Shown: one piece after another, positions 36,016-46,435 of the stretch
How the letters are laid out: each line of letters begins with the position of its first letter
Position numbering within the stretch: the stretch's first letter is position 1
Assembly (NCBI RefSeq): GCF_000760595.1
Contig: NZ_BBNM01000001.1
Span: 310,001 to 374,000, forward strand
Origin: Acinetobacter soli
GTDB lineage: Bacteria > Pseudomonadota > Gammaproteobacteria > Pseudomonadales > Moraxellaceae
Reading direction: 5' to 3'
Length of the DNA stretch: 64,000 nucleotides
Notes under the pieces: model-generated
Told to the model about the DNA's origin: nothing
Seen by the model: only the letters and a program-made list of their open reading frames with translations
The model's database searches: none
Translations under genes and position numbers: made by a program

Positions 36016-37206
36016 TTACTTCCGATCAACATCAATCGATGTATCAGTATCTTGCGGCTTTTTGACCTCAATATCAAGATCAACCGATTCAGTTTCTACA
36101 CTGATACGCTCGCTGTCTCCAGTAGAAACGACCACTGCTGATCCACCATATAAAGCAGTATGTTCATAGGCTTCGCGAATGTGCCTGAGCAGAACCACAA
36201 TGACTGCTGCCACAGGCAAAGCAATCAACATGCCTAGAAAACCAGCTAACTGTGCACCAGCCAATACGGCAAACACCACTGCAACAGGTGATAGGCCAAT
36301 TTTATCACCTAACAAGAACGGCTGAAGAATATAACCTTCGACAGCTTGCCCAATCATAAAGACCACACCCACAAGCGCCAGTTGCATCCAGTCGACGCCA
36401 AACTGAAAGAGGGTCGCAATCACGGCCGCAATAATTCCGACTGCAAAACCTAAATACGGAATGATACTCGCCAGTCCGGCCACCATTCCGATAATCAGAC
36501 CGACCTCTAAACCGATAAGTTGTAAGCCAACAGCATAGACAATCCCCAAAAGTAGCATGACCAAAAACTGACCTTTGACAAAAGCACCTAAAACACTGTG
36601 ACACTCACGCACAATTTTTAACGTGCTGTGTTCATATGGACGAGGAATTAATCGACGCAAACTATTCAGCATTCGTTCCCAATCGAGCAAGAAATAAAAC
36701 GAAATGATCGGGATCAATACAATGGTGCCGCCCACCTGAATAAAACTCAAACCAGATTGTGCCAAACGTAGCGCCATGCTTTGAATACTGTCTGCGCTGT
36801 AGTTGGTCTGAATGTACTCCATAACCACAGTCGAAATCTGATCGGTATCAATTTCCATCCGCTCAACATTAAAGTTGTGCGAAAGCCACGGTAAGAAGGT
36901 GGCATTAATCCAATGAATTCCCGAAGGAATACTGTCTCGTGCATAAATGAGCTGACGCCAAACTAACGGCACCACATACCACATCGCCCAAGTAAGTAAT
37001 ACTCCAATGCCGACAAACACAATACTAATCGAGAGCCAACGAGGCAGATGCAGCTTGCAAAGTTTATCAACCAATGGACTAAACAAATAAGCGATTAAAA
37101 AAGCGCCAATAAAAGGCAATACGACAGGTTTAAGTAAGTACAGGAGCCACAATAAAAGTGCTATACCTGCCAAGATGAACACGCGTCTAAGCATACGATC
37201 TTGCAT
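36016..37206 (-). CDS. AI-2E/PerM-family membrane permease
   Basis: Inner-membrane protein of the PerM/AI-2E exporter-like family (COG0628), 396 aa from the ATG at 37206; a start 63 nt upstream would add residues without a signal. About seven TM segments, with the long periplasmic loop near residues 85-150 and the conserved IISFYFLLDWERM and GLASIIPYLGFAVGI stretches. The C-terminal ~50 residues are an acidic, Asp/Val-rich tail (IDVEVK-like), probably cytoplasmic. Transported substrate unknown; despite the family name, AI-2 is unlikely. Confidence 0.82.
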   Translation of the reverse strand: MQDRMLRRVFILAGIALLLWLLYLLKPVVLPFIGAFLIAYLFSPLVDKLCKLHLPRWLSISIVFVGIGVLLTWAMWYVVPLVWRQLIYARDSIPSGIHWINATFLPWLSHNFNVERMEIDTDQISTVVMEYIQTNYSADSIQSMALRLAQSGLSFIQVGGTIVLIPIISFYFLLDWERMLNSLRRLIPRPYEHSTLKIVRECHSVLGAFVKGQFLVMLLLGIVYAVGLQLIGLEVGLIIGMVAGLASIIPYLGFAVGIIAAVIATLFQFGVDWMQLALVGVVFMIGQAVEGYILQPFLLGDKIGLSPVAVVFAVLAGAQLAGFLGMLIALPVAAVIVVLLRHIREAYEHTALYGGSAVVVSTGDSERISVETESVDLDIEVKKPQDTDTSIDVDRK

Positions 37207-37340
37207 AAATTCTAGCCTTTTTTTAATGTATTCGTTATAGATGCAAAAATAATTCAGTAAAGATAGCATTTTCGATCATAAATACCATAAGAGTTTCGTA
37301 TATTCAGGTTATAATCTGCCGCCAATGCGGAGACTTCACT

Positions 37341-38411
37341 ATGAGCAACTCAACTTCTACCCCTAACACTGGTTTAAGCTATAAAGATGCGGGTGTCGAC
37401 ATCGAAGCGGGCGACGCATTAGTCGACCGAATCAAGTCGGTAGCTAAACGCACCACTCGTCCTGAAGTAATGGGCGGTCTTGGTGGCTTCGGCGCACTAT
37501 GCAAAATTCCAAAAGGCTATGAAGAGCCAGTACTGGTTTCAGGTACAGATGGTGTAGGTACAAAGCTACGCTTGGCACTCAATCTTAATCGTCATGACAC
37601 TATTGGCCAAGATTTGGTTGCCATGTGTGTAAACGACCTTTTGGTGTGTGGCGCTGAACCTCTATTTTTCCTTGATTACTATGCAACAGGTCATTTAAAT
37701 GTAGACGTTGCAGCCGACGTTGTGACTGGAATTGGTAAAGGTTGTGAGCTTGCTGGTTGTGCACTCGTTGGTGGTGAAACAGCAGAAATGCCGGGTATGT
37801 ATGAAGGTGAAGATTACGATCTTGCCGGATTTGCCGTGGGTGTGGTTGAACACAGTAAAATCATTGATGGCTCAAAAGTCAAAGCGGGTGACGTTTTAAT
37901 CGGAGTAGCATCAAGTGGTGCACACTCTAACGGTTACTCCCTGCTCCGCAAAATTTTAGATGTTAAAAATGTTGATTTAAATCAACAAATCGATGGACGT
38001 TCACTTGCAGATGTTGCAATGGAACCTACGCGTATTTACGTTAAGCCTGTTCTTGAATTATGCAAGCAAGTCGATGTACATGCTATGGCGCATATTACTG
38101 GCGGCGGTTTACCGGGTAACTTACCGCGTGTTTTACCAAATGGTGCACAAGCTGTGATTGATGAAGCATCATGGGAATGGCCAGAATTGTTCAAACTTTT
38201 GCAGCGTGAAGGCGGTGTTGAGCAGTTTGAAATGTATCGTACCTTCAACTGTGGCGTAGGCATGGTGATTGCGGTTGATGCGGCGGACGCACAAAAGACC
38301 ATCGATGTGTTAAACGCACAAGGTGAAAAAGCATGGAAAATTGGTCATATCCAAGATAATCCAGCATCCGTTGAAGGCGCAGACGAAAAAATTCGTGTGA
38401 TCTTTGCATGA
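37341..38411 (+). CDS. purM: Phosphoribosylformylglycinamidine cyclo-ligase PurM
   Basis: AIR synthetase, fifth step of purine synthesis, 356 aa. ATP-binding motif [13 protein letters not shown] lies near residue 70, with [12 protein letters not shown] near 145 and [14 protein letters not shown] near 252. A GGAG precedes the ATG. The purN ATG overlaps the purM stop (ATGA), as in E. coli. PurL, which acts immediately before it, is at 13272-17108. Confidence 0.97.
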   Translation: MSNSTSTPNTGLSYKDAGVDIEAGDALVDRIKSVAKRTTRPEVMGGLGGFGALCKIPKGYEEPVLVSGTDGVGTKLRLALNLNRHDTIGQDLVAMCVNDLLVCGAEPLFFLDYYATGHLNVDVAADVVTGIGKGCELAGCALVGGETAEMPGMYEGEDYDLAGFAVGVVEHSKIIDGSKVKAGDVLIGVASSGAHSNGYSLLRKILDVKNVDLNQQIDGRSLADVAMEPTRIYVKPVLELCKQVDVHAMAHITGGGLPGNLPRVLPNGAQAVIDEASWEWPELFKLLQREGGVEQFEMYRTFNCGVGMVIAVDAADAQKTIDVLNAQGEKAWKIGHIQDNPASVEGADEKIRVIFA

Positions 38412-39040
38412 TAAAAATTGCGGTACTCGTTTCAGGAAATGGCAGTAACTTACAAGCTCTGATTGATGCAAATCTTTCAGGTGAAATAGTCGGTGTCATT
38501 TCCAACAAAGCAGATGCATATGCACTAAAACGTGCGGCAGATGCCAATATTCAAACCAAAGTGATTGAACATAAAGCGTACCCTACTCGGGAACTCTTCG
38601 ATGCAGCATTGCATCAACAGCTTACCGAGTGGGAGATCGATTTGGTGGTCTTGGCAGGCTTCATGCGGATCTTGAGCGAAAAATTTGTACGAAACTGGCA
38701 CGGAAAGATGATCAATATTCATCCTTCCTTGTTGCCTTTGTACAAAGGGATGCATACCCATCAACGCGTATTAAATACCGGTGATGTGTATCATGGATGT
38801 ACTGTCCATTATGTGACCCCAGAGCTGGACGCAGGGCCAGCGCTCTTACAGGGAGTGATACCCGTCGGTCATCATCAAACACCTGAAAGTTTGGCACATC
38901 GTGTGCATAGCATTGAGCATAAAATTTATCCACAAGCTGTGGAGTGGATTTGTAACGGTACACTCAAACATCTTGAAAATGGTCAGATTTTGTATAAAGG
39001 CATACCACTGAATAAACCTATTCAGTTTTGTGATTTATAA
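38408..39040 (+). CDS. purN: Phosphoribosylglycinamide formyltransferase PurN
   Basis: Folate-dependent GAR transformylase, third step of purine synthesis, 210 aa. The catalytic motif with Asn/His is [13 protein letters not shown], and the folate/His-Asp region is [19 protein letters not shown]. Starts by a 4-nt overlap with purM, ends before a strong bidirectional terminator. Length normal. Confidence 0.96.
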   Translation: MIKIAVLVSGNGSNLQALIDANLSGEIVGVISNKADAYALKRAADANIQTKVIEHKAYPTRELFDAALHQQLTEWEIDLVVLAGFMRILSEKFVRNWHGKMINIHPSLLPLYKGMHTHQRVLNTGDVYHGCTVHYVTPELDAGPALLQGVIPVGHHQTPESLAHRVHSIEHKIYPQAVEWICNGTLKHLENGQILYKGIPLNKPIQFCDL

Positions 39041-39043
39041 ATC

Positions 39044-39071
39044 AAAAAACGCATCCACGGATGCGTTTTTT
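39044..39071. terminator. Bidirectional terminator after purN
   Basis: 13-bp perfect stem AAAAAACGCATCC/GGATGCGTTTTTT with a very tight loop (AC). Serves purMN and the convergent hydrolase. Confidence 0.9.
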
Positions 39072-39099
39072 ATGACTAGGTTTTATGTGTCTAGATTTC

Positions 39100-39903
39100 T
39101 TAGTTCTTGGAAATCAATGTTTTAATGTGAGCAACGGTCTCTTCAGGATGCTCCAGAGGGAACATATGACCACCACGCAATGTGGTAAACGGAATACCTA
39201 AACTTTTCTTGGCTTTGTGCGGCAAGCGTCGTTTAAAAAAGTTACTTTGCTCACCCACCACCAACTGAATCGGCACGGATGGTTTACGATTAAGCGTCAG
39301 CCACCACCATGAAGGATTAGTTCTGAAAATCGCCACTTCATCCGCTTTTGGAATACTTAAGGTCACGCCACCTCGAACAGGATCTTCTGTCAAGGCGTAA
39401 TCCAGATAGGCTTGAAAGCAGTCTGGATCAAAATCTCGATAAAATCCTTTAGGACGCAAGCGTGAAGCAGCATCTTCTCGTGACGGCCAATGGTCACGTC
39501 GGTGGACAGACAACCCAGCGGGCGTCATCCGATCAACCGTTTTTGGGCTAAAGACTTTTGCCAAATGAAAGGCAAAAGAATAAGCACCCAAAATTAAAGG
39601 CGGGTCGAGCATGATCACTTGCGAAAAAAGCTCAGGACGCTTGTAACTGGCCATCATGGTTAAAACTGAACCTAAGGAATGTCCTAGACCAATCACTTTT
39701 CGTCCATTTGCCTGACGCACAATGCTGTCAATCACTTGATCGACCAGATGTGACCAGTGATTGGTGACAGGATAGCGCTTATCTGGACCAATCATCGGCA
39801 CATAAATAATGTCGTAACGATCGCTCAATAGATCGAACAGTTTTTGGTATACCTTCGAAGGTATACCGTTAGCATGGGCAAAATGAATTAAAGGCTTGTT
39901 CAA
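39100..39903 (-). CDS. Alpha/beta-hydrolase
   Basis: 267-aa alpha/beta-hydrolase fold protein. The nucleophile elbow is GLGHSLGSVLTM (Ser about residue 77) and a late His occurs in LRGGHMFPLEHPEE. A TTG start is supported by GAGGATC just upstream; no ATG exists nearby in frame. It begins 14 nt after sppA, so the two are probably one transcript. The substrate is unknown; the length and lack of a signal suggest a cytoplasmic esterase. Confidence 0.8.
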   Translation of the reverse strand: MNKPLIHFAHANGIPSKVYQKLFDLLSDRYDIIYVPMIGPDKRYPVTNHWSHLVDQVIDSIVRQANGRKVIGLGHSLGSVLTMMASYKRPELFSQVIMLDPPLILGAYSFAFHLAKVFSPKTVDRMTPAGLSVHRRDHWPSREDAASRLRPKGFYRDFDPDCFQAYLDYALTEDPVRGGVTLSIPKADEVAIFRTNPSWWWLTLNRKPSVPIQLVVGEQSNFFKRRLPHKAKKSLGIPFTTLRGGHMFPLEHPEETVAHIKTLISKN

Positions 39904-39917
39904 GTGATCCTCGAGAT

Positions 39918-40934
39918 TTATTGGAGTTTCGCCTGCTGTTCCGTTTGCAGGTGCTGGCTCAACGATGCAGCGACACCTTGACCAAATTCTGAACCCATTC
40001 GACCTAGAATTGTTTCAAATGGATTGCGCTCAATGGTGTAATCTACTTTATTGTCTACTTTTAACTCACGCATCAAGGTTTGTAAATTACCTGTCCGGTC
40101 AGCCACACCCAATTTGACCGCTTGCTCACCCGACCAGAACAAGCCCGAAAATACGGCTGGATCATTCGATTTTAAGCGATTGCCCCGCCCCTCTTTAACC
40201 GCATTGATAAAATGTGCATGAACGTTATCTAAAACCGATTGCACATGTGCACGTTGTGCAGGATTAACCGGTTTGGTCATGCTTAAAATATCTTTGTTAT
40301 CGCCGGATGTGAGTGTACGGTCTTCAATACCCAATTTTTGCGCCAGACCGGTAATGCCATAGTTTGGCATAATCACACCAATTGACCCCACCAGACTCGA
40401 AGGGTTGACAATAATTTCATCTGCAGCAGAAGCAATATAGTAGGCGCCTGAAGCCCCCATATCACCAATTACGGCATAAACCTTTTTATCTGGGTGCTGT
40501 TTTTTCAAATAACGGATTTCTTGCCAGATTTCATCTGACTGAACTGGCGAACCACCCGGCGAATTGATATTGAGGACCACGGCCTTACTTGATTTAGCTT
40601 CAAACGCTCGGGTAAGTGCTTTGTTGGTATCTTCACTATTGACCGATTTACTGCTTGAATCGATGGTTCCAATAATATTGACCACAGCCAAATGTGGGCT
40701 ACTACTTGACGTACCGCTCGCCCCATCACTGACAGAACAACCACGGCCCAGCAAAACCAGCACGAACAGTACATATAAAAAAGTAAGCGTTTTAAAGAAG
40801 ATCCCCCAACGACGACTACGACGCTGCTCTTCGACAGAGGCCAAAACAGCTTTTTCTAAAATCTGCCATTCTTGACCAGTTTTATTGTTGCTATTTTGCA
40901 CTTCATTTTGTGGTTTAGGCGGCCAATCAGACAT
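39918..40934 (-). CDS. S49-family signal peptide peptidase, SppA/SohB type
   Basis: Membrane-anchored Ser/Lys protease, 338 aa, that degrades cleaved signal peptides or membrane proteins. An N-terminal cytoplasmic stretch is followed by one TM near residues 48-66. The catalytic Ser is in GDMGASGAYYIAS and the general-base Lys in SGDNKDILS about 50 residues later, as in the short (~36K) SppA enzymes. An ORF-sized monomer with one protease domain, not the ~67K tandem form. Upstream it is divergent from the acyltransferase across a 133-nt gap. Confidence 0.87.
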   Translation of the reverse strand: MSDWPPKPQNEVQNSNNKTGQEWQILEKAVLASVEEQRRSRRWGIFFKTLTFLYVLFVLVLLGRGCSVSDGASGTSSSSPHLAVVNIIGTIDSSSKSVNSEDTNKALTRAFEAKSSKAVVLNINSPGGSPVQSDEIWQEIRYLKKQHPDKKVYAVIGDMGASGAYYIASAADEIIVNPSSLVGSIGVIMPNYGITGLAQKLGIEDRTLTSGDNKDILSMTKPVNPAQRAHVQSVLDNVHAHFINAVKEGRGNRLKSNDPAVFSGLFWSGEQAVKLGVADRTGNLQTLMRELKVDNKVDYTIERNPFETILGRMGSEFGQGVAASLSQHLQTEQQAKLQ

Positions 40935-41067
40935 AAAAAATAACCCAAAAAGTTGAAAATACTGCCATTATATACACTGAATCGGGAAAAACTGTTTAAT
41001 CGTTATGATTTAACTTATAATATTTTTATCCGACAAGCCTCCGTTTTTGTTTTTAAGCACTTTTATA

Positions 41068-42084
41068 ATGACGACTTCCGATTCACGTAGCTTAATGTAT
41101 CGCTTACTTAATTTTATTAGCAGACAGCCTATCCAGCTTTCTCGTCTATTCGCACGGATGCTTGCTAGCCTTGTAAATGGTTTGAAACTTACAAAAACAT
41201 CTAAGACCATACAACTCAACCTAAAAATTACCTTGCCGTATCTCAATGACGAGCAGCGTCATGACATCATTCGTAACGCAATTCGAAATGAACTGATGTC
41301 TTATATGGAATTCTTTAGTATTTGGGGATCTTCCAACGAAAAAAATATTTCTCGAATTCATAGCATTCAAGGTGCAGAATACTTTCACCAAGCGGTCGCC
41401 GAAAAAAAGGGACTGGTTTTGATCGTGCCACATTTTGGTACATGGGAAATTATGAACGCATGGTGCGCTCAATTTACCGACATGACCATTCTATATAAAC
41501 CAGTCAAGAATGAAGATGCCGATCGCTTTGTACGCGAAGCACGTAGCCGCGAACAAGCCAATCTGGTTCCAACTGACGAAAGTGGTGTTCGTCAAATTTT
41601 TAAAGCCTTAAAACAAGGCGGAACTACCGTGATTTTGCCCGATCATACGCCTAACGTGGGCGGCGAGTTGGTTGAGTATTTTGGTATCCCTTTGGCATCG
41701 AGTAATTTAAGTGCCAAGCTTATCCAGAAAACCAAAGCCAAAGCCTTGTTTCTATACGCCATTCGTAATGAAAATCACGGGTTTGATATGTATATCGAAC
41801 CTATGGATACAAAAATCTATGAAGGCACAGATCGCGATGGCACAGCGGTGATCCATCGAGCAATTGAATCTTTAATTCAAAAGTATCCAGATCATTACCA
41901 TTGGAGTTATAAACGCTTTAAAGCCAACCCTGAACTCGACAATCTTTACACCTTAAGCGAAGAGGAAGCACTCGAAAAAGTGCAACAGGTACGTGACGCC
42001 AATCAGCGCGAAAAGGCTATTGTGTTAACCAGCGGTATTGATGGCGATAAAAACGTGGCTGCTCATTCGCTTGATCAAAACTAA
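41068..42084 (+). CDS. Lipid A biosynthesis acyltransferase, LpxL/LpxM family
   Basis: Adds a secondary acyl chain to Kdo2-lipid IVA at the inner membrane; 338 aa from the ATG at 41068 (a TTG 21 nt earlier is possible). The HX4E catalytic signature is HFGTWE near residue 126, with the conserved Arg/Asp-rich region DHTPNVGGE and the VWSYKRFKANPE-like end (HWSYKRFKAN). Which of the two Acinetobacter acyltransferases (LpxL or LpxM) it is cannot be told from the sequence. Its 3' end overlaps comEC by 68 nt on the other strand. Confidence 0.85.
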   Translation: MTTSDSRSLMYRLLNFISRQPIQLSRLFARMLASLVNGLKLTKTSKTIQLNLKITLPYLNDEQRHDIIRNAIRNELMSYMEFFSIWGSSNEKNISRIHSIQGAEYFHQAVAEKKGLVLIVPHFGTWEIMNAWCAQFTDMTILYKPVKNEDADRFVREARSREQANLVPTDESGVRQIFKALKQGGTTVILPDHTPNVGGELVEYFGIPLASSNLSAKLIQKTKAKALFLYAIRNENHGFDMYIEPMDTKIYEGTDRDGTAVIHRAIESLIQKYPDHYHWSYKRFKANPELDNLYTLSEEEALEKVQQVRDANQREKAIVLTSGIDGDKNVAAHSLDQN

Positions 42085-44443
42085 AAGAAATACTGCCTGC
42101 TTTGGCTGTGCTGAGTAAAGGAATTTGTAACGCTGCCAGTCGTGCCTGAACTTCAACACTAGGATGTCCATAACGATTGGTTGCACCTGCCGATGCAATC
42201 GCATATTGAGGCCGATAATGCTGTAAAAAATCATAGGCTGAACTATGACGACTCCCGTGATGCCCCAAAACCAAAACATCTACGCGCAGATCCGGATAAT
42301 GTTGAAGTAATTTAAACTCGGTTTCCCAACCTGCATCTCCCATAATTAAAAAATGTCGTATGGGTTGATTGTTTTTAAACTCGATATGCATAACACATGA
42401 CGATTCATTTCGATTCGTATCAGCACGTCCGGTCTCCTGAAGCGCTGGTGATAAAACTTGTATAATGGTTTCAGGTGTCTCAAAACGCTGTCCGGCATAG
42501 CACAGCTCAAAAGTAGATTGAAGTTTAGGCATTGGTTCATTGGCTTGAATCTGCGTAACCGATATTGCATCCAGAATCGCGGGTAATGCCCCGCTATGAT
42601 CTTGATCTAAATGTGACAGTATAATTCGGTCTAGCTGCTTTACGCCCTGTGCCTTCAAAAATGGCACCACCACCTGCCTACCTACACTAAACTTTTGCTC
42701 GTCGTGATTGCCGCCAGTATCGAGCAGTATTCGTTGTGTCTGATCTTGGATGAACACAGACTGTCCTTGACCGACATCTAACACCACTAATTGGGTAGGT
42801 GATTTTAATTGTGCAGGTAGAAAAACAGGCACACAGCATATGATTGACCAGCATTTAGGCACTGTGCCTTTAGGCAAAAATAAAATTAAAATGCCAAATG
42901 AAATGCTGATGATCATCCAAGGACGAAGTGCAAAATATTGTAACTCCGGTGCAAAGATATGATCCATCATATTAAACAGACCCAAAACAGCCTGTAATAC
43001 CCCATCATTGAGTTGAAAAATCAAATGTCCAAATGCAGGAAGGATGAGCCAGAAGCATGCAGCGATAACATCTAAAGGCACCACGATGGCACCCAGAACT
43101 GGAATGGCAATGATATTGGCAAATGGAGTCATCCAAGAAAACTGTTTAAAGAGCAATAAGGTCAGGGGTAACAGTGCGAGAAAGATTTTCCATTGTGTCT
43201 TGATGAGAAGCTGCGCAGCATATCCGATTCGAATACGCCAAGATTGACCAGTCTTTTGCTCCTGTACAATTTCCTGATAAATACGAATCAGAATAAAACA
43301 GGCCCCATAAGATAGCCAGAATGCTGCCGAGAGTATGCTAAACGGATCGATAAATAATAGAACAGAAGCACTGAACAGCAACAAGAAACTGGCATGTACA
43401 GGACGTTTTAAAAGTATGAAAATACTCACTATGGTTACGGTCAGCAGCGTTCTTAGAGCAGGAATTTCAAACCCCACCAACGCGCAATACAGGAGTACGC
43501 ATAATAAAAATGGAATCAGCATCAGTCGCTGGCGTGGAATCACCAAATAAATTGCGGCGTAGTATCGATTGATCAATTGGATAATACACCATGTCATCAG
43601 CGCTGCAAAAATAAGCACATGCGGCCCAGATATCGCCAGCAAATGTGAAATACCAAAGCGTTGAAACTGCTGCTCAAGCTCAGGATCAAGAAGACTTCGA
43701 TCGCCCGTGAGTAAGGCCAGAAGTAAGCTTTGATGTTGTAAGGAAGAGGCAAGAAAATAGCCTCTAAATTTTAATCTTAAGTGCTCGGCAGCAAGCAAAA
43801 ATTTTCGAGTCCAAGATTGTTGCTGTTTCACATGATCATAATATCCTTCACGTAGCGCCTGTTCACTTGAAAGCATTTCGAGTTGTACAACTTTGCCACG
43901 CCCTTGCCAGTTTTGTTGTACGAACCATTTTTCTACATCGAATGCACCTTGTATAGCGTAACCATGCACAGGTTGACGCTGAATCACGGCACGATAATAC
44001 TGCCCAACAGCTAAACTATGCGCCATGGTATCAGCAGGGATAACTGTTTCATCTATGGAAAGTATCCAGTGAATGGAAGCATCATTTTCATTGAGAATCT
44101 GTGCAGGCTGTCTGATTCCGTTTTGAGACTGCTCCCCCATACGGTTGATGTAGATGATGTATGAGTCGACTGAAGAGGTCGTGACACGATGCTCAAGCCG
44201 CGTGGTGAGTGCCTGATCGGCGTAATAGACGCCACAGCTAAACGACAAACACACCGAAAAGATGCCCAATAAGCCGCCTAACAATTTCGAAGAGTTGAAC
44301 TGTTGGGCCACACGTAGATAGATGAGTAAAAATAGGAAATATAGACCGATCGCGATACCGAGTGTGACAGGCGATATTGGATCAAATATATGCCCCATGG
44401 TTGCAATTCCTGCAACCCACCCCAGAAAAATAAGCTTTAGCAT
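42017..44443 (-). CDS. comEC: DNA internalisation competence protein ComEC/Rec2
   Basis: Inner-membrane channel for single-stranded DNA in natural transformation, 808 aa. N-terminal membrane segments with a soluble OB-like domain between them, a central multi-TM competence domain (LLALLTGDRS, FQRFGISHLLAISGPHVLI near residue 255) and a C-terminal metallo-beta-lactamase-like domain (LDVGQGQSVFIQ, LLDTGGN, HLDQDHSGALP, LGHHGSRHS). The gene is intact, which implies the strain retains this part of the competence machinery. Ribosome site before the ATG is weak. Its 3' end overlaps the acyltransferase by 68 nt. Confidence 0.93.
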   Translation of the reverse strand: MLKLIFLGWVAGIATMGHIFDPISPVTLGIAIGLYFLFLLIYLRVAQQFNSSKLLGGLLGIFSVCLSFSCGVYYADQALTTRLEHRVTTSSVDSYIIYINRMGEQSQNGIRQPAQILNENDASIHWILSIDETVIPADTMAHSLAVGQYYRAVIQRQPVHGYAIQGAFDVEKWFVQQNWQGRGKVVQLEMLSSEQALREGYYDHVKQQQSWTRKFLLAAEHLRLKFRGYFLASSLQHQSLLLALLTGDRSLLDPELEQQFQRFGISHLLAISGPHVLIFAALMTWCIIQLINRYYAAIYLVIPRQRLMLIPFLLCVLLYCALVGFEIPALRTLLTVTIVSIFILLKRPVHASFLLLFSASVLLFIDPFSILSAAFWLSYGACFILIRIYQEIVQEQKTGQSWRIRIGYAAQLLIKTQWKIFLALLPLTLLLFKQFSWMTPFANIIAIPVLGAIVVPLDVIAACFWLILPAFGHLIFQLNDGVLQAVLGLFNMMDHIFAPELQYFALRPWMIISISFGILILFLPKGTVPKCWSIICCVPVFLPAQLKSPTQLVVLDVGQGQSVFIQDQTQRILLDTGGNHDEQKFSVGRQVVVPFLKAQGVKQLDRIILSHLDQDHSGALPAILDAISVTQIQANEPMPKLQSTFELCYAGQRFETPETIIQVLSPALQETGRADTNRNESSCVMHIEFKNNQPIRHFLIMGDAGWETEFKLLQHYPDLRVDVLVLGHHGSRHSSAYDFLQHYRPQYAIASAGATNRYGHPSVEVQARLAALQIPLLSTAKAGSISFSFDQANEQPRFYRHQYRWLTQ

Positions 44444-44487
44444 TGTTATTTAAAATCTATTTTATGTACTTGTATTATAAAAATTGA

Positions 44488-44503
44488 AAGCCCCCGAAAG
44501 GGC
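44488..44503 (-). terminator. Terminator after lolD
   Basis: Short stem AGCCC/GGGCT with a 6-nt loop, followed on the minus strand by T-rich sequence. It lies between lolD and comEC on the same strand. Confidence 0.6.
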
Positions 44504-44520
44504 TATCAATACGCATAAAA

Positions 44521-45207
44521 TCAGACTGGATCGACCCAAAGGCCATCTTGCATATGTAAAATTGAATCTGCAGATTGTGCCAACTGCTCATCGTGGGTCA
44601 CGATCAGCATGGCCATATTGAATTCTTTTTTCAGCTCGGTGAGTAGCTCAAAAATACCCAGTGCCGTTTTGCGGTCTAGATTTCCTGTTGGCTCATCTGC
44701 CAGCATCACTGCAGGACGCCCAACCAGTGCACGTGCCAATGCAACACGCTGGCGCTCTCCGCCAGATAATTCACCAGGCTTATGCGTTAATCGATGTGAC
44801 AACCCAACACGATCAAGTAAGTGTTCAGCCTGTTGTTTGACCTCTTTATAATTGGTCTCTGCACGAAGCATCAGCGGCATGGCCACATTTTCAAGTGCCG
44901 AAAACTCAGGTAGTAAATGGTGAAACTGATAGACGAAACCCAAATAATGATTTCGTTTATAGCCGCGCTGCGCTTCACCCAGATTATCAAAACGCTGACC
45001 ATCCAGAAAAACCTGACCCTGACTCGGCGTATCGAGTCCGCCCAGTACATGCAGCAAAGTGCTTTTACCTGAACCACTTGCTCCAACAATCGAAACAAAT
45101 TCCCCTGCTTTTACCTGAAGCGATAAGCCTTTAATCACATCAACTGTCGATTTTCCATCGGTAAAATGCTTATGAATATCTTTGGCTTCAAGGACAATCT
45201 TACTCAT
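44521..45207 (-). CDS. lolD: Lipoprotein-releasing ATPase LolD
   Basis: ATPase of the Lol system that extracts lipoproteins from the inner membrane, 228 aa from the ATG at 45207. Walker A GASGSGKST near residue 42, signature LSGGERQRVALARAL near 146, Walker B VMLADEPTGNLD near 166. It overlaps the permease stop by 8 nt. The frame extends 60 nt further upstream inside the permease, but the start at 45207 gives the canonical MSKIVLEAKDI opening. Confidence 0.95.
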   Translation of the reverse strand: MSKIVLEAKDIHKHFTDGKSTVDVIKGLSLQVKAGEFVSIVGASGSGKSTLLHVLGGLDTPSQGQVFLDGQRFDNLGEAQRGYKRNHYLGFVYQFHHLLPEFSALENVAMPLMLRAETNYKEVKQQAEHLLDRVGLSHRLTHKPGELSGGERQRVALARALVGRPAVMLADEPTGNLDRKTALGIFELLTELKKEFNMAMLIVTHDEQLAQSADSILHMQDGLWVDPV

Positions 45208-46435
45208 AGCGCAATGCCTCCGCAGGTTGAATTTTCGCTGCACGCAATGCCGGATAAATCGTGGCAAGAAAGCTCAATAACAGTGAAACCGACACAATCA
45301 AAGCCACATCTTGCCAGCGTAGATAAGACGGCAAGTAATTAATGAAATACGCATCGAATAAATGTAAACCAAGCGCGGTATTGAACCAGTCAATGATATT
45401 ACTCACGCTTGAAGCAAAAACGACTCCTAAAATAGCACCCGCCACCGTACCGATCACACCAATGACTGTACCTTGAACCATAAAGATTTTGGTGATGGTG
45501 GCTGGTGATGCACCTAGTGTTCTTAAAATCGCGATGTCTGATTTTTTATCGGTCACTACCATGACCAGTGAAGACACAATATTGAATGCTGCAACCAAAA
45601 CAATCAGGAACAATAGCAAGCTCACCATGGCTTTTTCCATTTGAATGGCGCTAAACAAGTTACCGTGAGTATAAGTCCAGTTAGACGCATAGAAATTGGA
45701 TGGTAAGGTCTTCACAATATCGTCTGCCACTTGAGGTGCTGCAAAAATATTGTCCAGTTTAAGACGAATTCCTTGGGCGCCATCGGGTAAGCGCAACAGT
45801 GTAGATGCATCATTCAAGGCAATATAGCCCATCATCGAATCTACTTCGGCACCAATACTGAAGATGCCCACAATTTTAAATCGTTTAAATCGTGGCACCA
45901 CCCCAGCAGGTGATGGCGTCGCTTCAGGCAAGACCAGCGTGACACTGTCGTTTAGACCAAGCCCCAGTGCGTCGGTCATTTGCTTGCCGAGTACAATGCC
46001 GTATTCGCCTTTTTTAAGGCTGTCGATACTACCTGCCACCATATGGTTTTGGATAATCGAAACCTTTTTTTCATAGCTTGGTTCGATCCCGCTGACCATA
46101 ATACCGGCAACTTGGCCTTGTGCGGTGAGCATGCCTTGTAATTGTGTAAATGGTGCAACACCAGTGACATGAGGATGACCCTCAATTTTTTTAGCAAGTT
46201 GAGGCCAGTCGGTTAGAATCTGGTTCGATGAAATCGTGGCCTGCGGTACCATACCAAGTACACGATTTTTCAACTCGCGATCAAAGCCGTTCATCACGGA
46301 CAAAACGGTAATCAGTACCGCAACGCCCAAGGTCAGACCAATCATCGAAACCAAGGCAATAAACGAAATAAAGTGATTACTACGCCGAGCGCGGGTATAT
46401 CGCAACCCTATATACAGCGAGATTGGTTTAAACAT
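45200..46435 (-). CDS. lolC: Lipoprotein-releasing ABC permease LolC/LolE/LolF type
   Basis: Inner-membrane permease, 411 aa, with the MacB-like topology: TM near residues 23-45, a ~230-residue periplasmic domain, then three TMs (about 271-300, 320-350, 375-400). Opening SLYIGLRYTRARRSNHFISFIAL is the family signature. Only one permease gene is present next to lolD, unlike the LolC/LolE pair of E. coli. A homodimeric LolDF arrangement has been reported for Acinetobacter and relatives, so the functional form is probably LolF. Upstream of it is a 341-nt gap with a gene remnant. Confidence 0.92.
   Translation of the reverse strand: MFKPISLYIGLRYTRARRSNHFISFIALVSMIGLTLGVAVLITVLSVMNGFDRELKNRVLGMVPQATISSNQILTDWPQLAKKIEGHPHVTGVAPFTQLQGMLTAQGQVAGIMVSGIEPSYEKKVSIIQNHMVAGSIDSLKKGEYGIVLGKQMTDALGLGLNDSVTLVLPEATPSPAGVVPRFKRFKIVGIFSIGAEVDSMMGYIALNDASTLLRLPDGAQGIRLKLDNIFAAPQVADDIVKTLPSNFYASNWTYTHGNLFSAIQMEKAMVSLLLFLIVLVAAFNIVSSLVMVVTDKKSDIAILRTLGASPATITKIFMVQGTVIGVIGTVAGAILGVVFASSVSNIIDWFNTALGLHLFDAYFINYLPSYLRWQDVALIVSVSLLLSFLATIYPALRAAKIQPAEALRYE

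Noticed and set aside
44521..45207. lolD as the missing ATPase of the export operon at 50930-55772
   Set aside because: It overlaps its own permease gene, is more than 5 kb away, and has the LolD features. It is fully explained as part of Lol.
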